This document shows positions 1 through 7,956 of a stretch of 64,000 bases of DNA, one piece after another. Origin of the DNA: Kutzneria viridogrisea (GTDB lineage Bacteria > Actinomycetota > Actinomycetes > Mycobacteriales > Pseudonocardiaceae); NCBI GenBank assembly GCA_014138725.1, contig JACJID010000003.1:434001-498000 (forward strand), read 5' to 3'. The position numbers were made by a program, and so were the translations under genes. Positions within the stretch are counted from its first letter, which is position 1. Each line of letters opens with the position of its first letter. The notes beneath the pieces are model-generated. The model had not been told where the DNA came from and did no database searches. It was given only the letters and a program-made list of their open reading frames with translations.

Positions 1-1764
1 GCCGGTGAGACCGTCAACATCTGGCTGACCAGCACCAACGACTCGGGTGGCCGCAGCCTCACCCGTGGCCTCCAGCAGCAGAGCCCGGTGAGCTTCACCC
101 CGGGCACCGGCTCGGGCGGTCAGACCGTCACCGTCAACGAGAACATGACCTACCAGCAGTTCGAGGGAGCCGGTGCCTCGTTCACCGACACCGCGGCCTG
201 GCTGATGAACTCCAGCGGGGCGCTGTCCCCGGCCACCCGCGAGGCCACCATGCGTAAACTGTTCGACCCGGTCGACGGCATCGGGCTGGGCTTCGTCCGC
301 AACCCGATGGGCGCCTCGGACCTCGCGCGGTACAGCTACTCCTACGACGACGTGCCCGCCGGGCAGACCGATCCGGGGCTGGCCAGGTTCTCCATCGCGC
401 ACGACCTGGCCGACGTGGTGCCGCTGACCAAGCAGGCCCGCGCGCTGAACCCGAACCTGAAGGTCATGGGCTCCCCGTGGACCGCCCCCGGCTGGATGAA
501 GGACAACGACAACCTGGTGCAGGGCTGGCTCCAGTCGCAGTACTACGGCGCCTACGCCCAGTACTTCGTGAAGTACCTCCAGGCCTACGCCGCGCAGGGC
601 GTGCCGGTGGACTACGTGTCCGTGCAGAACGAGCCGACCTGCTGCAACGGCTACCCGTCCATGTCCTGGAACGGCTCGGGCCTGGCCTACTTCACCAAGA
701 ACGACCTGCTGCCCGCGCTGCACTCGGCGAACCTGTCCACGAAGGTGCTCGCGCTGGACTGGAACTGGGACACCTACGGCAACTACGCCGCGGCCACCGT
801 GGACGACTCGGCCGTGCGCAACGACCCGCTGTTCGGCGGCATGGCCTGGCACGGCTACGGCGGCAACGTCGGGCAGCAGACCACGGTGCACGACCAGTAC
901 CCGTCGATGAACGCCTACGACACCGAGCACTCCGGCGGCACCTGGATCGGCAACCAGCAGCAGGAGGACATGAACAACATCATCGACTACACCCGCAACT
1001 GGGGCCGCAGCGTGGTGAAGTGGAGCCTGGCGGTGGACCAGAACATGGGCCCGCACAACGGGGGCTGCGGCACCTGCACCGGTTTGATCACCGTGCACAA
1101 CGGGGACTCGCGCAGCGGGCAGGTCGACTACACCGTGGAGTACTACGACATGGGCCACTTGACCAGGTTCGTCAAGCCCGGCGCCGTGCGCATCGACTCC
1201 ACCGACAACTCCGCGGTGCGCAACGTGGCCTGGCGCAACCCGGACGGCTCCAAGGCGCTGGTGGCCTACAACGGCAGTGGCAGCTCGCAGAACCTGCGGG
1301 TCAACTGGGGCAACCAGTCGTTCAGCTACACCCTGCCAGCGGCCACCTCGGCCACGTTCACCTGGAGCGGCTCGCAGGGTTCGGGCGGTGCCACCGGCGG
1401 GCGGATCACCGGCGTCGCGGGCAAGTGCGTGGACGTGGCGGGCGGCAGTTCCGCCAACGGCACGGCCGTGCAGCTCTACGACTGCAACGGCAGCGCGGCC
1501 CAGCAGTGGACCGTCAGCGGCAACACCGTGCAGGCACTGGGCAAGTGCCTGGACGTGGCCAACGCCAGCTCCGTCAACGGCGCCCAGGTCCAGCTTTACG
1601 ACTGTAACGGCACGGCGGCCCAGCAGTGGACGGCCAGCGGCGGCGGCTTGCGCGCACTGGGCAAGTGCCTGGACGCCACCGGCAACAGCTCCGCCAACGG
1701 CACACGCCTGCAACTGTGGGACTGCACCGGATCCGCCAACCAGACCTGGACCCTCCCGACCTGA
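1..1764 (+). CDS. GH30 family glycoside hydrolase with C-terminal ricin-type lectin domain (5' partial)
   Basis: The frame is open from base 1, so the N-terminus and signal peptide lie upstream of the window. The body resembles family 30 glycosidases (glucosylceramidase/endo-glucanase/xylanase group). It has the acid/base Glu in VSVQNEPT (about base 630) and the nucleophile Glu in YDTEHSGG (about base 925). After the beta-sandwich, a Ser/Gly linker leads to a ricin B/CBM13 module with three repeats ending AQQW, AQQW and NQTW, each with a GKC(V/L)D motif. I infer a secreted polysaccharide-degrading enzyme; the lectin tail would hold it on the polymer. The exact substrate within GH30 cannot be decided from what is visible. 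Confidence 0.9.
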   Translation, partial: AGETVNIWLTSTNDSGGRSLTRGLQQQSPVSFTPGTGSGGQTVTVNENMTYQQFEGAGASFTDTAAWLMNSSGALSPATREATMRKLFDPVDGIGLGFVRNPMGASDLARYSYSYDDVPAGQTDPGLARFSIAHDLADVVPLTKQARALNPNLKVMGSPWTAPGWMKDNDNLVQGWLQSQYYGAYAQYFVKYLQAYAAQGVPVDYVSVQNEPTCCNGYPSMSWNGSGLAYFTKNDLLPALHSANLSTKVLALDWNWDTYGNYAAATVDDSAVRNDPLFGGMAWHGYGGNVGQQTTVHDQYPSMNAYDTEHSGGTWIGNQQQEDMNNIIDYTRNWGRSVVKWSLAVDQNMGPHNGGCGTCTGLITVHNGDSRSGQVDYTVEYYDMGHLTRFVKPGAVRIDSTDNSAVRNVAWRNPDGSKALVAYNGSGSSQNLRVNWGNQSFSYTLPAATSATFTWSGSQGSGGATGGRITGVAGKCVDVAGGSSANGTAVQLYDCNGSAAQQWTVSGNTVQALGKCLDVANASSVNGAQVQLYDCNGTAAQQWTASGGGLRALGKCLDATGNSSANGTRLQLWDCTGSANQTWTLPT

Positions 1765-1850
1765 CCCCGCGAGTCCCGCCCTGGGTTACGCGAGTCCCGC
1801 TCTCCCGCACCTGAGTCCCGCTCACCGGAGTACGAGTCCCGCTCAGCGGT
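1765..1850. repeat. Irregular GAGTCCCGC repeats, inverted relative to the following array
   Basis: Four copies of GAGTCCCGC at irregular spacing directly follow the GH30 stop codon. They are the reverse complement of the GCGGGACTC core of the array that starts near 1871, so repeat orientation switches around 1850-1870. No coding potential is supported here. Confidence 0.75.
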
Positions 1851-1870
1851 GGTCTCTGATCACGGCTGGG

Positions 1871-2455
1871 CGGGACTCACGGGCATGTGGACGAGACTCG
1901 CAGGCGGCTGGACGGGACTCGCAGGCGTGTGGGCGGGACTCGCGCGCCAGAAAGCGGGACTCGCGGGCGGCAGGGCGGGACTCACGGGCAGGTGGGCGGG
2001 ACTCGCGCGCCAGAAAGCGGGACTCGCGGACCGGTGGGCGGGACTCGCGCGCCAGAAAGCGGGACTCGCGGGCGGCAGGGCGGGACTCACGGGCAGGTGG
2101 GCGGGACTCGCGCGCCAGAAAGCGGGACTCGCGGGCGGCAGGGCGGGACTCACGGGCAGGTGGGCGGGACTCGCGCGCCAGAAAGCGGGACTCGCGGACC
2201 GGTGGGCGGGACTCGCGCGCCAGAAAGCGGGACTCGCGGGCGGCAGGGCGGGACTCACGGGCAGGTGGGCGGGACTCGCGCGCCAGAAAGCGGGACTCGC
2301 GGGCGGCAGGGCGGGACTCACGGGCAGGTGGGCGGGACTCGCGCGCCAGAAAGCGGGACTCGCGGGCGGCAGGGCGGGACTCACGGGCAGGTGGGCGGGA
2401 CTCGCGCGCCAGAAAGCGGGACTCGCGGACCGGTGGGCGGGACTCGCGGGGGGCT
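1871..2455. repeat. Array of 28 tandem 21-bp modules with higher-order 63/42-bp structure
   Basis: The CGGGACT core recurs exactly every 21 bp from about 1871 to 2442. The first three units are degenerate. The rest are four types that share CGGGACT and differ after it: A (CGCGCGCCAGAAAG), B (CGCGGGCGGCAGGG), C (CACGGGCAGGTGGG) and D (CGCGGACCGGTGGG). The order is ABC AD ABC ABC AD ABC ABC ABC AD, so the larger repeats are 63 or 42 bp. Because 21 is a multiple of 3, long spurious reading frames run through it. It fills the gap between two convergent genes. Confidence 0.95.
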
Positions 2456-2469
2456 TGGGGCGCTCGGGG

Positions 2470-3432
2470 TTAGACGGTGATGACGACCTTGCCGCGGGCT
2501 TGGCCGGACTGGAGGTGGTGGATCGCGGCGGGGACCTGGCCGAGCGGGTAGGTCCGGTCGAGCACGGGTGTGACGGCACCGGACTCGACGAGTCGCCGCA
2601 GCGACTGGAGGTCCGCCGCGCGTTCGGCCGCGACCAGCCCGATCAGCCGCTGGCCCACGAACGGATTGAGCAGCGCCGCGCGCAGCACGCGGTCGACCCC
2701 GCCGAACAGCCGCCCGCCACCCTCGCCGCCGACGATCACCAGGGTGCCCTTCGGGGTGAGGGCCCGCCGCAGGCGCGGCAGCGGCCGGTTGCCCGCGGTG
2801 TCCAGGACCAGGTCGTACCGGCCCGTGAAGTCCTCACGGGTGTAGTCGACGACCTCGTCCGCACCGATCGAGCGGACCAGGTCCACCTTGCCCGTGCTGC
2901 ACACGCCGGTCACGTGCGCGCCGAACGCCTTGGCCAGTTGCACCGCGAACGTGCCCACGCCGCCCGCGGCACCGATGACCAGCACGCGCTGACCCGGTTG
3001 GACGGATCCCTTGTCGCGCAGGGCTTGCAGGGCAGTGGTCGCCGAGATGGGCACGGCGGCGGCCTGCTCCCAGTCCAGGTTCACCGGCTTGGGCGCGAGC
3101 TTGTCCTGCCGGGCGCGCGCGTACTCGGCGAAGGCTCCGTCGCAGATGCCGAACACCTCGTCGCCAGGCCGGAAACCGGTCACGTCCGCGCCGACCACCT
3201 CGACCCGCCCCGCGAACTCCCTGCCCCGAACCCGGACCTTGGGCGCGCGCAGCCCGTACCCCATGGCGCGCACCAGGTAGGGCAGCCCGGTCATGAGATG
3301 CCAGACCCCGGGGTCCAGCCCGGCCGCGTGCACCCGCACGAGCACCTCCCCAGGACCGGGCTCGGGTCTGTCCACATCAGAGCATCTCAGCACATCCGTT
3401 TCCCCGTAACGGTCCTGCACGACTGCCTTCAC
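2470..3432 (-). CDS. MDR-family NAD(P)-dependent quinone oxidoreductase/alcohol dehydrogenase
   Basis: A 320-aa medium-chain dehydrogenase/reductase of the zinc-free quinone oxidoreductase type. It has an N-terminal GroES-like barrel (MKAVVQDRYGETDVL), a Rossmann domain with the nucleotide loop VIGAAGGVGTFAVQLAK, and the C-terminal ARGKVVITV typical of the family. No structural-zinc cysteine cluster is seen. Its ATG overlaps the stop of the upstream helix-turn-helix gene (ATGA), so the two are translationally coupled and that regulator may control it. The substrate is unknown. Confidence 0.85.
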   Translation of the reverse strand: MKAVVQDRYGETDVLRCSDVDRPEPGPGEVLVRVHAAGLDPGVWHLMTGLPYLVRAMGYGLRAPKVRVRGREFAGRVEVVGADVTGFRPGDEVFGICDGAFAEYARARQDKLAPKPVNLDWEQAAAVPISATTALQALRDKGSVQPGQRVLVIGAAGGVGTFAVQLAKAFGAHVTGVCSTGKVDLVRSIGADEVVDYTREDFTGRYDLVLDTAGNRPLPRLRRALTPKGTLVIVGGEGGGRLFGGVDRVLRAALLNPFVGQRLIGLVAAERAADLQSLRRLVESGAVTPVLDRTYPLGQVPAAIHHLQSGQARGKVVITV

Positions 3433-3659
3433 GGTGCGCCTCCTGCGTCGGGGTACTGGAACACGTCGTCGAGCGGGACCTTGAACACGTGCGCGATCTG
3501 GAAGGCCATCTCCAGCGAGGGCGAGTAGCGGCCCTGTTCGATGGCGATGACGGTCTGCCGGGTGACGCCGATCCGGTCGGCGAGTTCGGCCTGCGTCATC
3601 TGCCCGTGCTGGAACCGCAGCGCGCGGATCGAGTTGGTGACCCGGGTCGGCTTCACCAC
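3429..3659 (-). CDS. Small XRE/Cro-type helix-turn-helix regulator
   Basis: A 76-aa single-domain DNA-binding protein. The HTH runs through MTQAELADRIGVTRQTVIAIE followed by QGRYSPSLEMAFQIA, the typical compact Xre family that often follows a DUF2178-like membrane gene. The GTG at 3659 sits about 8 nt after AGGGGA; GTG 3656 is an alternative. It overlaps the stop of the membrane gene upstream and the ATG of the quinone oxidoreductase downstream, which gives a three-gene coupled unit. Autoregulation of the unit is inference. Confidence 0.85.
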   Translation of the reverse strand: MVKPTRVTNSIRALRFQHGQMTQAELADRIGVTRQTVIAIEQGRYSPSLEMAFQIAHVFKVPLDDVFQYPDAGGAP

Positions 3660-4081
3660 TGCGGCAGTCCCCTGCGGTAGGCGAGGATCCTGGCCACCGA
3701 GCCCAGCACCGCGGAGAGCACGAACGCCAGGTACACGGCGTTGGCGATCCAGAAGTGCGGCAGCTGGGCCAGGGACATCAGCAGGGCGGCCACCCCGCCG
3801 ACGACCACGAAGGACTGGCCGATGCGCTCACCGAACCAGCCGATCTCCCGGTCGCGCTGGTCCTTCTGGTTGGCGCCCTCCGGCGAGACGACCGAGACCA
3901 CGACGTGCAGCACGATCGCGGCCACGATCGCCCCGCCGACGGTCCACAGCAGGGCCGCCGCGTAGGGCACCTCAACCAGCGGGGCGCCACCCGCCCGGCC
4001 GAGCACGGTGATCAGGTAACTCGCGTAGGCGAGAACGCTGACCACCAGCATGATCCACGCTCGCTTCTCCTCGAAGGCCAC
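3653..4081 (-). CDS. Four-helix membrane protein (DUF2178-like)
   Basis: 142 aa, beginning V-A-FEEKRAWIM, a conserved opening of small actinobacterial membrane proteins that pair with a short Xre regulator. Four hydrophobic segments are visible, with a polar loop (GANQKDQRDREIGWFGERIG) between the second and third. The open frame extends upstream, but that part is low-quality sequence antisense to its neighbour. The GTG at 4081 matches the family N-terminus and lies 7 nt after a good -10 box, suggesting leaderless translation. The function of the family is not established; the gene order suggests that the membrane protein and Xre protein act together. Confidence 0.8.
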   Translation of the reverse strand: MAFEEKRAWIMLVVSVLAYASYLITVLGRAGGAPLVEVPYAAALLWTVGGAIVAAIVLHVVVSVVSPEGANQKDQRDREIGWFGERIGQSFVVVGGVAALLMSLAQLPHFWIANAVYLAFVLSAVLGSVARILAYRRGLPQW

Positions 4082-4088
4082 GCGAGGA

Positions 4089-4117
4089 AATGTAAAACAG
4101 ACCAGACATGGTGTCAA
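4089..4117 (-). promoter_or_regulatory. Sigma70-type promoter for the membrane protein/Xre/oxidoreductase unit
   Basis: On the minus strand an exact TTGACA (4112-4117) is followed after 17 nt by TACATT (4089-4094). Only 7 nt separate this -10 box from the GTG at 4081, so the transcript should be leaderless. The -35 box overlaps the stop codon of the upstream LLM gene. Confidence 0.65.
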
Positions 4118-5031
4118 ACATTCTTGACATCGAGCAGCCCGCGGACCTCGGCCAGCCGCTCGTACTGCGCGAACCGCTGGGCGCCGGACAGGTTGACGAC
4201 GAACGTGCCCGCCCCGGCCCGCATGTACTCCTCGACCCGCTCCGCCACGCGCGCGGGCGACCCGCTCACCACCAACCGCTCCATGCGTTCCGCGGGCAAT
4301 CCCGTGAGGTGACAGAGGAATCCGACCAACCGTGCATGGTCGGCCGGGTCCTCGCTCAGCGCGGCGAACAAGGTCGTGCCGACGGCAGGCGCGGGCACGC
4401 CGCGCGCCGCGGCGAGCTCGGCGAGGGCAGCGGTGCGAACGGCCAGCTCGTCCGGCTCCAGCAAGGAGGACAGCCAGCCCACGCCGTGCTCGACCGCGCG
4501 ACACAGGGCACGCTCGGACACACCGCCGATCCAGACGGGCGGCATGGGCACCGCCGGTTCGAGCCGAACGGTCGGCCCACCGGGCACCGATCGCAGCGGC
4601 GTGTCACGCCCGCCGAGCAGGTCGGGCAACGCGGCGAGCAGCTCGTCGGTGCGCGCGCCCCGCCCGGCGAAGGGCACGCCCGCGGGCGGCCACTCCCCGG
4701 GCTTCTCCCCGCCGACGCCCACGCCGAGCAGCACGCGACGCCCGGACAGGTGGTGCAGCGAGCCGATCTGCTTGGCGGCCCACGCCTGCTGGCGCATGGC
4801 GAGCAGGAGCACGCCGAAGCCGAGCCGGATCCGCGAGGTCACGGCGGCGGCAGCGGCCAGGGCGACGGTGCTCTCCAGGAAGGGCGCACCCGTGCTGAGG
4901 TGGTCACCGGCCCAGACGGCGTCGAGTCCGGCCAGCTCCACCTGTCGGGCGTGTTCGGGGATGTCGGGGATGTCCTCGGCGCGGGCGGCGAAGGTCGGCA
5001 GCGAGACGCCCAGACACACGGAGTCAGTCAT
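4114..5031 (-). CDS. LLM-class (F420/flavin-dependent) oxidoreductase
   Basis: 305 aa with the bacterial-luciferase-like TIM barrel. It has an early LGVSLPTFAAR strand, AGLDAVWAGDHL, RIRLGFGVLLLAMRQQAW and the GRRVLLGVGVGG motif that contacts the cofactor. Such enzymes use reduced F420 or FMN for hydride transfer or monooxygenation. The ATG at 5031 is immediately preceded by a 19-bp iron-box-like sequence, so expression is probably iron-repressed. The substrate is unknown. It lies divergently from a small hypothetical gene. Confidence 0.85.
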   Translation of the reverse strand: MTDSVCLGVSLPTFAARAEDIPDIPEHARQVELAGLDAVWAGDHLSTGAPFLESTVALAAAAAVTSRIRLGFGVLLLAMRQQAWAAKQIGSLHHLSGRRVLLGVGVGGEKPGEWPPAGVPFAGRGARTDELLAALPDLLGGRDTPLRSVPGGPTVRLEPAVPMPPVWIGGVSERALCRAVEHGVGWLSSLLEPDELAVRTAALAELAAARGVPAPAVGTTLFAALSEDPADHARLVGFLCHLTGLPAERMERLVVSGSPARVAERVEEYMRAGAGTFVVNLSGAQRFAQYERLAEVRGLLDVKNV

Positions 5032-5050
5032 GAAGGTTAGCCTTGCCTAA
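5032..5050 (-). promoter_or_regulatory. Candidate IdeR/DmdR1 iron box
   Basis: Read on the minus strand, TTAGGCAAGGCTAACCTTC matches 15 of 19 positions of the actinobacterial iron-box consensus TTAGGTTAGGCTAACCTAA. It abuts the LLM start codon at 5031, where a bound repressor would block transcription. Confidence 0.6.
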
Positions 5051-5169
5051 ATTTTAGACTCGTGCCAGTCACCCGCAGACAACTTCCCGTGCACGCATAG
5101 TCAAGACTCCGAATGGCCCAGCGCACTAGATTTCACAACGGCCAGCACCCTGCGCGTGAGGGGAACCCG

Positions 5170-5388
5170 ATGAGCGTTCTGCACCAACCACTGGCACTGG
5201 AGGTGGAGTGGCTGCCGGGCGTTTTCCGGCCACTGCGGCACGCCGTCGCCGTGCACGCCGACAGCATGCAGATCCGCAACCAGAGCCTGACCTTCGCGCT
5301 GTGCCGCAGCCTGACCGCATCGGAGGCCGGTGGCGCGAGCGGCGGCGAGCACTGCCCGGAGTGCCTGCGGCTGGCCGGTTACGCCTGA
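5170..5388 (+). CDS. Small hypothetical protein with C-terminal HCPECL motif
   Basis: 72 aa starting MSVLHQPLALEVEW, with GAGGGG about 5 nt upstream of the ATG; the frame is open further upstream but lacks a ribosome site. The C-terminus has GEHCPECLRLAGYA, a possible half zinc-binding motif. I do not recognise a named family. It lies between two candidate iron boxes and ends just before the alpha/beta hydrolase, with which it may be cotranscribed. Confidence 0.55.
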   Translation: MSVLHQPLALEVEWLPGVFRPLRHAVAVHADSMQIRNQSLTFALCRSLTASEAGGASGGEHCPECLRLAGYA

Positions 5389-5394
5389 TCGAAC

Positions 5395-5413
5395 TTAGGC
5401 TACCCTTACCGAC
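5395..5413 (+). promoter_or_regulatory. Weaker candidate iron box upstream of alpha/beta hydrolase
   Basis: TTAGGCTACCCTTACCGAC matches about 13 of 19 positions of the IdeR/DmdR1 consensus. It sits directly in front of the GGGAGGGG ribosome site of the hydrolase. The match is weak on its own; a better box 350 bp away raises its plausibility. Confidence 0.4.
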
Positions 5414-5426
5414 GGGAGGGGTGGTC

Positions 5427-6284
5427 GTGGTGGGACACAGTCAGGGAGAGCCGGGCCTCGCGCGGACCCGGGACGGCAGGCAGCTGCACCACATGCGGCT
5501 CCAGGGCCCGGCGGGCAGCCCGACGGTGGTGTTCGAGGGCGGGCTCGCCGCGAGCCGTTCGTACTGGGCGCTGGTCCAGCCCGAGGTGGCCCAGTGGGCG
5601 AACGCGGTGGTCTACGACCGCTCGGGCCTGGGCCGCAGCCCCGCCGACCCGCGGCCGCGCCCGCTGCGCCGCCTCGCCGAGGACCTGGGCGACCTGCTCG
5701 ACCACCTCGGCCCCGGCCCGTTCGTGCTGGTCGGCCACAGCTGGGGCGCGCCGGTGGTGCGCATCGCCGCGGCGGCCGACCCCGGGCGCATCGCCGGGCT
5801 GGTGCTGGTGGACCCGACCGACGAGTCCTGCGAGCTGCTCTTCGCCAGGTCCGTGCGCAGGGCGGAGCGGATCGGCCAGGTGGGCAGCGCCCTGCTCGCC
5901 CGCCTCGGCCTGCTCGGGCGCACCTTCCGCTGGATGACCGACGAGTTGCCCGCCGACGCGCGGGCGGACATGGTCGCGGAGGGCTTCACCGTCGAGGCGA
6001 TCCGCACCCGCGCCGCCGAACTGGGTTCCGTGGTCCCCGACCTGCGAGCCCTGCTCGACCACCCGGTGGACCTGGCCGAGGTCCCGCTCACCGTGATCTC
6101 CGCGGGCCAGACCTCGACCGGCATCAACGCCACCGCCCTGGCGGCCATCACCGAGGCCCACGCGTTCCGCGCGCGGCAGTCCGCGCACGGGCGGCACGTC
6201 TGTGCCCGCGAGTCGGGCCACATGGTCCCGATCACCGACCCCGAGATCATCGTCGAGGAGATCAGGCGCCTGGTGGTGGCCTAG
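5427..6284 (+). CDS. Alpha/beta-fold hydrolase
   Basis: About 285 aa. The oxyanion region is VFEGGLAASRSYWALV, the nucleophile elbow is GHSWGAPV, and a late His lies in CARESGHMVPI. Asp candidates follow VLVDPTDES. This is a generic serine hydrolase in which esterase, lipase or lactonase activity cannot be told apart. Starts at 5421, 5427 and 5430 are all GTG; 5427 is best placed after GGGAGGGG. The stop codon TAG is the last three bases of the CTAG that opens the inverted-repeat element, so the element defines the protein end. With the LLM gene it may belong to an iron-responsive pair. Confidence 0.8.
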   Translation: MVGHSQGEPGLARTRDGRQLHHMRLQGPAGSPTVVFEGGLAASRSYWALVQPEVAQWANAVVYDRSGLGRSPADPRPRPLRRLAEDLGDLLDHLGPGPFVLVGHSWGAPVVRIAAAADPGRIAGLVLVDPTDESCELLFARSVRRAERIGQVGSALLARLGLLGRTFRWMTDELPADARADMVAEGFTVEAIRTRAAELGSVVPDLRALLDHPVDLAEVPLTVISAGQTSTGINATALAAITEAHAFRARQSAHGRHVCARESGHMVPITDPEIIVEEIRRLVVA

Positions 6285-6448
6285 TGCGGTGTCCGGCAAC
6301 CCTCGCCGGTCCTTCCGCGCCCAGGCGGCGCCTCGCCGCACCGCCCCCGCGCCCCCATACAACCAGTATGAAGACGCGAGGGCGGCACGCCGATCCATCC
6401 ACCTGGACCGCGAAATCACCCGACGAGGAGTTTTGGACACCGCACTAG
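6281..6448. mobile_element. 168-bp MITE-like element with CTAG ends and 14-bp perfect terminal inverted repeats
   Basis: CTAGTGCGGTGTCC at 6281-6294 is exactly repeated in inverse orientation at 6435-6448. The similarity continues imperfectly inward (AAC-CCTCG-CGG on both sides). It encodes nothing. It separates two convergent genes, and both take their TAG stop codon from the terminal CTAG sequences. The size, terminal repeats and possible CTAG target duplication suggest a non-autonomous transposon remnant; a function as a terminator is also possible. Confidence 0.7.
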
Positions 6449-7956
6449 TCCACCGTGCGCCGCGGCCCGGTGAACCACTTGCGGGCCGACAGCGCCCACC
6501 ACAGCGCGATCAGCAGCACCAGGCCGCCCACGGCGAGCGGGGCGTAGTTCACCGAGGTCCAGCTGAACGCCGGGTCGCCGGGTACCCCCGCGGGCACCGT
6601 GGGCAGCACGAAGTAGACCGAGATCACCACGATCTCGATGATCGCCACCCAGCACATCCACCGGTACCGCCCGCCCAGGGTCCAGGGCCCCGGCCGGAAC
6701 GAGGCGCCCGCGCGCAGCCGCAGCGCGATCGGGATCAGGAAGGCCAGGTACAGCCCGATCACGGCCACCGACACCACCGCGTAGAACGCCGTGGGCACGC
6801 CCGCGGAGCTCTTGTAGAGCGCGGGCAGGGTGAGCACCAGCCCGGCGGCGCAGGCGCCGATCACCGCGTTGACCGGCACCTGGTTGGCGTTGAGCCTGGA
6901 CCAGAGCCGGTGGCCGGGCACGGCGCGGTCCCGGCTGAACGCGTAGGCCATGCGCGAGGTGCTGGTCACGCAGCTCATGCCGCAGAAGAACTGGCCGATG
7001 GCGGAGATCGCCACCACGGCCACGGCCAGCTTGGTGCCCAGCGCGGTGGTGAAGATCGCGCCCACCGCCCCGCCCTGCTTGTTGATCTCGTCCACGTGGG
7101 TGGCGGCGAACAGGAAGGACAGCAGCAGGACCCAGCCGCCGATCGCGGAGTACAGGATGGACTGCCAAATCCCGCGCGCGGCCGTGCGGGCGGCCCCCTT
7201 GGTCTCCTCCGACACGTGTGCGCAGGCGTCGAACCCGGTGATCGTGTACTGGGTGAGCAGGAAACCCAGTGGCAGCACGTAGAACCAGAACGAGCCCTCG
7301 GAGAAGCCGGAGTTGTTGATGCGCTCGGTGAACACGAAGGCAGCGCTCTGGTGCTCGCTGGGGCCGAACACCAGGATGGCCACCACGGCGGCCACGCCGA
7401 GCACGTGCCAGTACACCGAGACGTTGTTGAGCAGGGCCACCAGGTGGCTGCCGAAGATGTTGACCAGCGCGTGCAGCACCAGCACCACAACGAAGATCAG
7501 GAAGATCTGGCCGAGGTCGCCCTGCCAGCCCGGGTCGAGCAGGCCGATCAGCAGGGAGACGAAGGTGGCGCAGCCGTAGTCCACCGAGGCGGTCACCGCG
7601 ATCAGCCCGACCAGGTTGAGCCAGCCGGTGAACCAGCCGTGCACCGGGCGGCCCAGGGTGGCCGCCCACCAGTAGATGCCGCCCGCCGTGGGGTAGGCCG
7701 AGACCAGCTCGGCCATGCACAGCCCGATGACCAGGATGAAGGCCGAGACCACCGGCCAGCCCCAGGAGATGGCGATCGGGCCGCCGTTGTTCCAGGCCTG
7801 GCCGAAGGTGGTGAAGCAGCCGGACAGGATCGAGATGATGGAGAAGGAGATCGCGAAGTTGGAGAACCCGCTCCAGGTCCGGCGCAGCTCCTGCTTGTAG
7901 CCAAGTGCCGCCAGCGCCTCGGCGTCGGCATCGGACTCGGGGTCCCGCACTGTCAT
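6445..7956 (-). CDS. APC-superfamily amino acid/amine permease
   Basis: 503 aa and about 12 membrane helices. The N-terminus ALGYKQELRRTWSGFSNFAISFSIISILSG is the typical opening of the amino-acid/GABA permease branch, and MAELVSAYPTAGGIYWW is the consensus of helix 2-3. The ATG at 7956 overlaps the stop of the phosphotransferase gene (ATGA), so the two are coupled. Next to a choline-kinase-like enzyme and a dimethylglycine-dehydrogenase-like flavoprotein, a quaternary amine, ethanolamine or methylated glycine is a likely substrate (inference). The stop codon lies in the neighbouring inverted-repeat element. Confidence 0.85.
   Translation of the reverse strand: MTVRDPESDADAEALAALGYKQELRRTWSGFSNFAISFSIISILSGCFTTFGQAWNNGGPIAISWGWPVVSAFILVIGLCMAELVSAYPTAGGIYWWAATLGRPVHGWFTGWLNLVGLIAVTASVDYGCATFVSLLIGLLDPGWQGDLGQIFLIFVVVLVLHALVNIFGSHLVALLNNVSVYWHVLGVAAVVAILVFGPSEHQSAAFVFTERINNSGFSEGSFWFYVLPLGFLLTQYTITGFDACAHVSEETKGAARTAARGIWQSILYSAIGGWVLLLSFLFAATHVDEINKQGGAVGAIFTTALGTKLAVAVVAISAIGQFFCGMSCVTSTSRMAYAFSRDRAVPGHRLWSRLNANQVPVNAVIGACAAGLVLTLPALYKSSAGVPTAFYAVVSVAVIGLYLAFLIPIALRLRAGASFRPGPWTLGGRYRWMCWVAIIEIVVISVYFVLPTVPAGVPGDPAFSWTSVNYAPLAVGGLVLLIALWWALSARKWFTGPRRTVD

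Noticed and set aside
1871-2455. Possible CRISPR array
   Set aside because: Units are contiguous 21-mers with no unique spacers, and no cas genes are present in the window.
1277-3528. Several long reading frames on both strands through 1.9-2.5 kb (repeat-rich proteins)
   Set aside because: They result from the 21-bp repeat, whose length is a multiple of 3 so every frame stays open. Composition is artificial (RDSRARK-type repeats) and they run into real genes in the wrong frame.
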